From assembly GCF_000813725.1 (NCBI RefSeq), contig NZ_JWLD01000006.1, forward strand, positions 44,621-108,620: a stretch of DNA of 64,000 nucleotides. The letters are read 5' to 3'. The notes under the pieces are model-generated. The model saw nothing but the letters and a program-made list of their open reading frames with translations. It was not told where the DNA came from and did no database searches. Positions within the stretch are counted from its first letter, which is position 1, and every line of letters starts with the position of its first letter. Shown piece after piece: positions 60,759-64,000 of this stretch. The position numbers and the translations under genes were made by a program. The DNA comes from Leisingera sp. ANG-Vp. Lineage in GTDB: Bacteria; Pseudomonadota; Alphaproteobacteria; Rhodobacterales; Rhodobacteraceae.

Positions 60759-61967
60759 TTACAGCACCCGGTCCAGATCGGCGATCAGATCTTCAGCATC
60801 TTCCAGCCCAACCGACAGGCGGAATATCCCGTCGCCGGCGTAGGCGCGGTAATCGGCTTCCTGGGCTGGATCGAGCCGGAAGGAGGTTTCCATCAGCCCC
60901 GCCGTCTCCATCCAGAACACCAGCGAGCGGTGGTGGCCCAGCGACACCGCGTAGTGAATGACCTGCAGTTGGTCGATCATTTTCTGCGCTGCCGCCTGTC
61001 CCGCCGCTACATCGCCCACCTGGAAGGCAATCATGCCGGAGGTGTTAGACATCTGCGCCTGCACCAGAGCGTGCTGGGGATGGGAGACGAGGCCGGGGTA
61101 CATCACCCGGGTAACCCGCGGATGCGCTTCGAGCCATTCCGCCACCGCTTGTGCACCGGCTTCATGCGCTTTCATCCGCAAGGGCAGGGTGCTCATGCCG
61201 CGCGAGATCAGCCAGGCATTGAACGGCGACAGGATGCCGCCGTGATGGATCGCGGCCTCCAGCCGCATCCTGCCGATCAGCTCAGCAGAACCGGCCACCG
61301 CACCGCCCACTGCATCGCCATGGCCGCCAATGTATTTGGTGATCGAATGCATCACCAGGTCGACACCCAACGCCTGCGTGTCCATGCCCAGAGGCGAGGC
61401 AAAGGTGGCATCGCAGCTGAGCAGCGCGCCGCCTGCATGGGCGATGTCTGCAACGGCCTTCAAGTCTGTCAGCCGCAGGATCGGGTTCACCGGGCTTTCC
61501 GAATGGATCAGCTTTGTGCTGGGACGCATAGCGGCAGAGACCGCCTCTAGGTCCGACAGGTTCACGGTGGAGACTTCGATCCCCATCCTTGGCAGCGTGT
61601 CCCGCGCCAGCTCCGCAACACCGGCATATGACACATCCGACACGATCACATGATCGCCCGCAGACAGGAACGTCAGGAAGATTGCGGTCGCTGCCGCCAT
61701 GCCTGACGCGGTGCACAGGCAATCCTCGGTTCCCTGCAGGGCGGCGATCTTGGTTTCCAGCGCGGCCACGTTCGGATTGGCCCAGCGGGCATACAGGTAT
61801 GGGCTGTCCTCGCCGATATCATGGGCGGAGAAGCCTGCGACATTCTCCGTCACAAAGGTCGAAGACATATACAGCGGCGGCGCGGACGCCCCCGTGGTGG
61901 GGTCCGGTGCTTCGCCTGCATGGATCGCTGTTGTCTGAATGCCCTTGTAGATGTTGCCCTTGCCCAT
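60759..61967 (-). CDS. Trans-sulfuration family PLP enzyme (cystathionine gamma-lyase/methionine gamma-lyase type)
   Basis: A 402-residue fold-type I PLP enzyme of the Cys/Met metabolism family. PLP contacts: ASGMAAATA, CDATFASP and SITKYIGGHGDAVGG with Lys211. The catalytic distinction between cystathionine lyases, methionine gamma-lyase and sulfhydrylases cannot be made safely here. AGGAGG precedes the ATG at 61967. Divergent from the M3 peptidase gene. Confidence 0.88.
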   Translation of the reverse strand: MGKGNIYKGIQTTAIHAGEAPDPTTGASAPPLYMSSTFVTENVAGFSAHDIGEDSPYLYARWANPNVAALETKIAALQGTEDCLCTASGMAAATAIFLTFLSAGDHVIVSDVSYAGVAELARDTLPRMGIEVSTVNLSDLEAVSAAMRPSTKLIHSESPVNPILRLTDLKAVADIAHAGGALLSCDATFASPLGMDTQALGVDLVMHSITKYIGGHGDAVGGAVAGSAELIGRMRLEAAIHHGGILSPFNAWLISRGMSTLPLRMKAHEAGAQAVAEWLEAHPRVTRVMYPGLVSHPQHALVQAQMSNTSGMIAFQVGDVAAGQAAAQKMIDQLQVIHYAVSLGHHRSLVFWMETAGLMETSFRLDPAQEADYRAYAGDGIFRLSVGLEDAEDLIADLDRVL

Positions 61968-62077
61968 CGAATCCTCCTGCGGCTCCGCAAATTCTGGACA
62001 GGTCTGTACGGGCATTGCAAGCCCAATTGCAGCGCCCCGGCTTTCCCGTTAGCGTTCCCGGCAAAGGAGAGCCTCAC

Positions 62078-64000
62078 ATGTCCAACCCGCTTCTGTCCCG
62101 CTGGGACACGCCGTTTGAAATTGCCCCGTTTGCGTCCATTTCCGATGAGGATTTTGCCCCTGCGCTGGAGCAGGCGCTGGAGGATCATGCCGCACAGATT
62201 GAGGCCATCGCCAGCAGCACCGAGGCACCGGATTTTGCAAATGTGATCGAGGCCCTGGAAACGCCCTGCCGCGCGCTGGAGCAGGTGCTGGGCGTGTTCT
62301 TCACCGTGGCGGGGGCCGACAGCAACCCCAAGCGGGAAGAGCTGCAGCGGGCGTTCTCGCCCAAGCTGGCCGCGCATTTCTCCGCCATCACCGCCAACAA
62401 GGCGCTTTATGCCCGGGTCAAAGCGGTCTGGGACCAGCGCGAGGACCTTGATCTGACGGATGAACAGCAGCGCGTTCTGATGCTGACCCACCGCGGCTTT
62501 GTCCGCGGCGGCGCGGCGCTGGAGGGCGCGGCCGACACGCGGATGCAGGAGATCAAGGGCCGGCTCGCAACACTTGGCACTCAGTTCACCCAGAATCTGC
62601 TGGCAGACGAGCGTGATTGGTTCATGGAGCTCACCGAAGGCGATCTTGAGGGCTTGCCGGAATTTGTTGTTAGCGCTGCCCGTACCGCGGGTGAGGAAAA
62701 GGGCACGGATGGGCCGGTGGTCACCCTGTCCCGATCGCTGATCACACCGTTCCTGCAGTTCTCCCCGCGCCGCGACCTGCGGGAAAAGGCCTTCAACGCC
62801 TGGGCTGCCCGCGGCGCCAACGGCGGCGGAACCGACAACCGCGGTATCGCTGCCGAGATTCTGAAGCTGAGGGAAGAGCGTGCGCAGCTCCTAGGGTATG
62901 AAAACTTCGCCGTCTACAAACTGGAAACGGAAATGGCCAAGACACCGGACGCGGTCCGCGGCCTTCTGATGGATGTTTGGGAGGTGGCAAAGGCGCGCGC
63001 CGATGCGGATGCTGAAGTGCTGACCGCGATGATGCAGGACGATGGCATCAACGGTGATCTGGAGCCCTGGGACTGGCGCTACTACGCCGAAAAGCGCCGC
63101 AAGGCGGAGCATGATCTGGATGAGGCGGCGCTGAAGCCGTATCTGCAGCTCGACCGGATGATCGAAGCCAGCTTTGCCTGCGCCAGCCGCCTGTTCGGAC
63201 TGGAGTTTGCACCGTTGGAAGTGCCGCTCTACCACCCCGACTGCCGCGCTTGGGAAGTCACTCGTGACGGGAAGCATGTGGCAGTCTTCATCGGCGACTA
63301 CTTTGCCCGCGGTTCCAAACGCTCCGGTGCCTGGTGTTCGGCGATGCGCCAGCAGGCGAAGTTTCCGGAAACCCAGGCACCGGTTGTGATCAACGTCTGC
63401 AACTTCGCCAAGGGCGATCCGGCGCTCTTGTCCTGGGACGACGCCCGCACCCTGTTCCACGAATTCGGCCACGCTCTGCATCAGATGCTGTCCAACGTGA
63501 CCTATGAAAGCATCTCGGGCACCTCTGTGGCGCGCGACTTTGTCGAACTGCCCAGCCAGCTTTATGAGCACTGGCTGGAAGTGCCGGAGGTGCTGCAGAA
63601 GTTCGCCACCCATGCGGATACTGGCGAGCCGATGCCGCAGGAAATGCTGGAGAAAGTGCTGGGTGCAGCCAATTTCGACATGGGTTTCCAGACCGTTGAA
63701 TATGTCGCCTCGGCCCTGGTGGATCTTGCTTTCCATGACGGTGCAGCACCAGCCGATCCGATGGCAAAACAGGCCGAAGTGCTTGCCGGAATCGGCATGC
63801 CGCGCGCCATCATCATGCGCCACGCCACCCCGCATTTTGCCCATGTCTTTGCCGGCGACGGCTATTCCTCAGGCTATTACAGCTACATGTGGTCCGAGGT
63901 GATGGACGCTGACGCTTTTGCCGCCTTCGAGGAGGCGGGCGGCGCCTTTGATGCAGAGCGTGCAAAGGCGCTGGAAGAGCATATCCTCTCCACCGGCGGG
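62078..64000 (+). CDS. M3 family oligopeptidase (partial, runs off the window)
   Basis: A zinc oligopeptidase of the Dcp/oligopeptidase A type; 641 codons are visible and the frame is still open at the window end, against a usual length of about 670-690. HEFGHALHQ (starting at residue 461) is the HExxH zinc motif, and the GTSVARDFVELPSQLYEHW segment holds the third ligand. AAAGGAGA precedes the ATG. Cytoplasmic peptide degradation is the expected role. Confidence 0.93.
   Translation, partial: MSNPLLSRWDTPFEIAPFASISDEDFAPALEQALEDHAAQIEAIASSTEAPDFANVIEALETPCRALEQVLGVFFTVAGADSNPKREELQRAFSPKLAAHFSAITANKALYARVKAVWDQREDLDLTDEQQRVLMLTHRGFVRGGAALEGAADTRMQEIKGRLATLGTQFTQNLLADERDWFMELTEGDLEGLPEFVVSAARTAGEEKGTDGPVVTLSRSLITPFLQFSPRRDLREKAFNAWAARGANGGGTDNRGIAAEILKLREERAQLLGYENFAVYKLETEMAKTPDAVRGLLMDVWEVAKARADADAEVLTAMMQDDGINGDLEPWDWRYYAEKRRKAEHDLDEAALKPYLQLDRMIEASFACASRLFGLEFAPLEVPLYHPDCRAWEVTRDGKHVAVFIGDYFARGSKRSGAWCSAMRQQAKFPETQAPVVINVCNFAKGDPALLSWDDARTLFHEFGHALHQMLSNVTYESISGTSVARDFVELPSQLYEHWLEVPEVLQKFATHADTGEPMPQEMLEKVLGAANFDMGFQTVEYVASALVDLAFHDGAAPADPMAKQAEVLAGIGMPRAIIMRHATPHFAHVFAGDGYSSGYYSYMWSEVMDADAFAAFEEAGGAFDAERAKALEEHILSTGG

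Overview
The window is high-GC alphaproteobacterial chromosome. Gene content and order (metK-trmB, aroA-cmk, lppC/rsmI/yraN/gshB, glnD-murJ, coaBC-dut-moeB, an RpoH-type sigma factor) and protein sequences point to a marine Rhodobacterales of the roseobacter group (Leisingera/Phaeobacter/Ruegeria-like). That assignment is inference from protein character; no 16S rRNA is present. No prophage, insertion sequence or CRISPR array was seen, and most of the window reads as ordinary chromosome with catabolic islands.

Layout. 1-6.3 kb: end of metK, trmB, an amidohydrolase, aroA-cmk and small exported proteins. 6.5-12.4 kb: a catabolic operon with an M20 amidohydrolase, diaminopropionate ammonia-lyase, an M24 creatinase-fold enzyme, an Asp/Glu racemase-fold enzyme and a phosphonate-monoester-hydrolase-like sulfatase. 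12.5-16.3 kb: a large serralysin/RTX protease and a small exported partner. 16.5-20.2 kb: sitABCD Mn/Fe import behind a long palindromic operator. 20.2-26.3 kb: methylated-amine (glycine betaine/dimethylglycine-type) catabolism between a LysR and a GlxA-type AraC regulator. 26.3-28.2 kb: PNPOx-like, NTF2-like and TetR genes.

28.2-33.7 kb is the most interesting region: an RNA-repair locus. rtcR (CARF plus AAA+ regulator) is divergent from a Ro60/TROVE gene, followed on the minus strand by rtcB. The 757 bases between Ro60 and rtcB contain no protein gene but a tightly packed head-to-tail array of five stem-closed RNA units and one complete tRNA-Gln(UUG)-like gene. Four units share the core AATGCY...GGRACTACA...TTGTC inside terminal stems of different sequence that remain complementary, which is visible covariation. 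They look like bacterial Y RNAs, the Ro60 ligands. One carries a tRNA opened at the anticodon and joined through its acceptor ends, i.e. circularly permuted. The RtcR has lost the GAFTGA motif used to contact sigma-54.

33.8-40.3 kb: tRNA-Met and phenylacetate genes (paaX, paaZ, paaGIK and a TetR regulator) with a TetR-type palindrome between paaZ and paaG. 40.4-49.9 kb: trpS, a rhomboid-fold protein without catalytic residues, a Crp/Fnr regulator, murJ, glnD, lppC, rsmI. 49.9-57.7 kb: yraN, gshB, a hydrolase, comM, GST, a cobalamin pair (CobC-like phosphatase, cobU), a candidate structured RNA, rpoH and a ChaN-like protein. 57.9-64 kb: coaBC, dut, moeB, a trans-sulfuration PLP enzyme and an M3 oligopeptidase running off the end.

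The locus with most promise as an undescribed system is rtcR / Ro60 / Y RNA-tRNA array / rtcB. Its components belong to known families; what seems unusual is the number and variety of RNA units, the intact tRNA embedded among them and the atypical regulator. All folding statements come from reading complementarity by eye.
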